From: Eumeta japonica
Lineage: Eukaryota > Arthropoda > Insecta > Lepidoptera > Psychidae
Length of the DNA stretch: 64,000 nucleotides
Assembly: GCA_005406025.1 (NCBI GenBank)
Contig: BGZK01000161.1
Coordinates: 372,001-436,000 of the forward strand
Reading direction: 5' to 3'
The position numbers and the translations under genes were made by a program. The notes under the pieces are model-generated. The model worked only from the letters and a program-made list of their open reading frames with translations. It was not told the origin of the DNA and made no database searches. Each line of letters begins with the position of its first letter. Position 1 is the first letter of the stretch. Of the stretch, positions 63,830 to 64,000 are shown in pieces.

Positions 63830-64000
63830 ACCGTTTATTTTCATACTGTCATGACATTAATATTGTGTCAGTCGTACGTAAGAAAATGACCCAAATCTGA
63901 TGCTGAAGTATGACGGTATGATTATATCACATTTATGTCAGAGTATGACTTGTAATTTACGTCATTGTATGGTTTATTTCTTACGTAAATAATATATAAA
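63830..64000. repeat. TGACGT/TACGTAAG-rich tract at the right window edge
   Basis: Contains catgacatt, gtacgtaag, atgacggta, atgtcagag, tttacgtcat and cttacgtaaa. The same vocabulary as 59040-59480. It continues past the end of the window, so its extent is unknown. Confidence 0.6.

Overview
The window is AT-rich eukaryotic nuclear DNA with GT-AG introns, short phased exons, long introns and many decayed transposons. The protein similarities are to insects, and several repeat tails resemble those common in moths and butterflies, so a lepidopteran is the best guess. That is an inference, because no diagnostic marker is present.

Four protein genes could be assembled exon by exon, with codon phase checked at every junction. 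(1) TTF2/lodestar, a SNF2-family transcription termination factor, lies on the minus strand at 8669-25357 (19 exons, 1141 aa). (2) Mitochondrial alanyl-tRNA synthetase lies on the plus strand at 27931-41582 (14 exons, 1013 aa). (3) Clp1, the RNA 5'-kinase and mRNA 3'-end processing factor, lies on the minus strand at 46707-55793 (9 exons, 420 aa). (4) A DUF4806-like gene of unknown function lies on the minus strand at about 60410-63076 (6 exons seen). It is disrupted by two single-base frame shifts. TTF2 and AARS2 are divergent across a 2.6 kb spacer. AARS2 and Clp1 are convergent across about 5.1 kb. The first three genes act in transcription termination, mitochondrial translation and RNA processing; nothing in the sequence suggests they work as a unit.

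The rest is mostly mobile-element debris. There are four Tigger/pogo-type elements with TA target duplications (3742-4780, 31390-31935, 47625-48109, 57963-58973) and a hAT-type element with an exact 8-bp target duplication (33507-34133). There are also three non-LTR retrotransposon tails, several short inverted-repeat elements, a 137-bp-arm fold-back, a seven-copy 120-bp tandem array inside a Clp1 intron and a ten-copy array of about 47 bp upstream of Clp1. 1-8668 holds no credible host gene.

The least explained part is the right end, 59.0-64.0 kb. There the DUF4806-like gene sits between two tracts rich in TGACGT/TGACAT words, and its 3' side carries a cluster of a roughly 25-bp motif in both orientations. 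This could be one mobile or repeat-amplified module cut off by the window edge.
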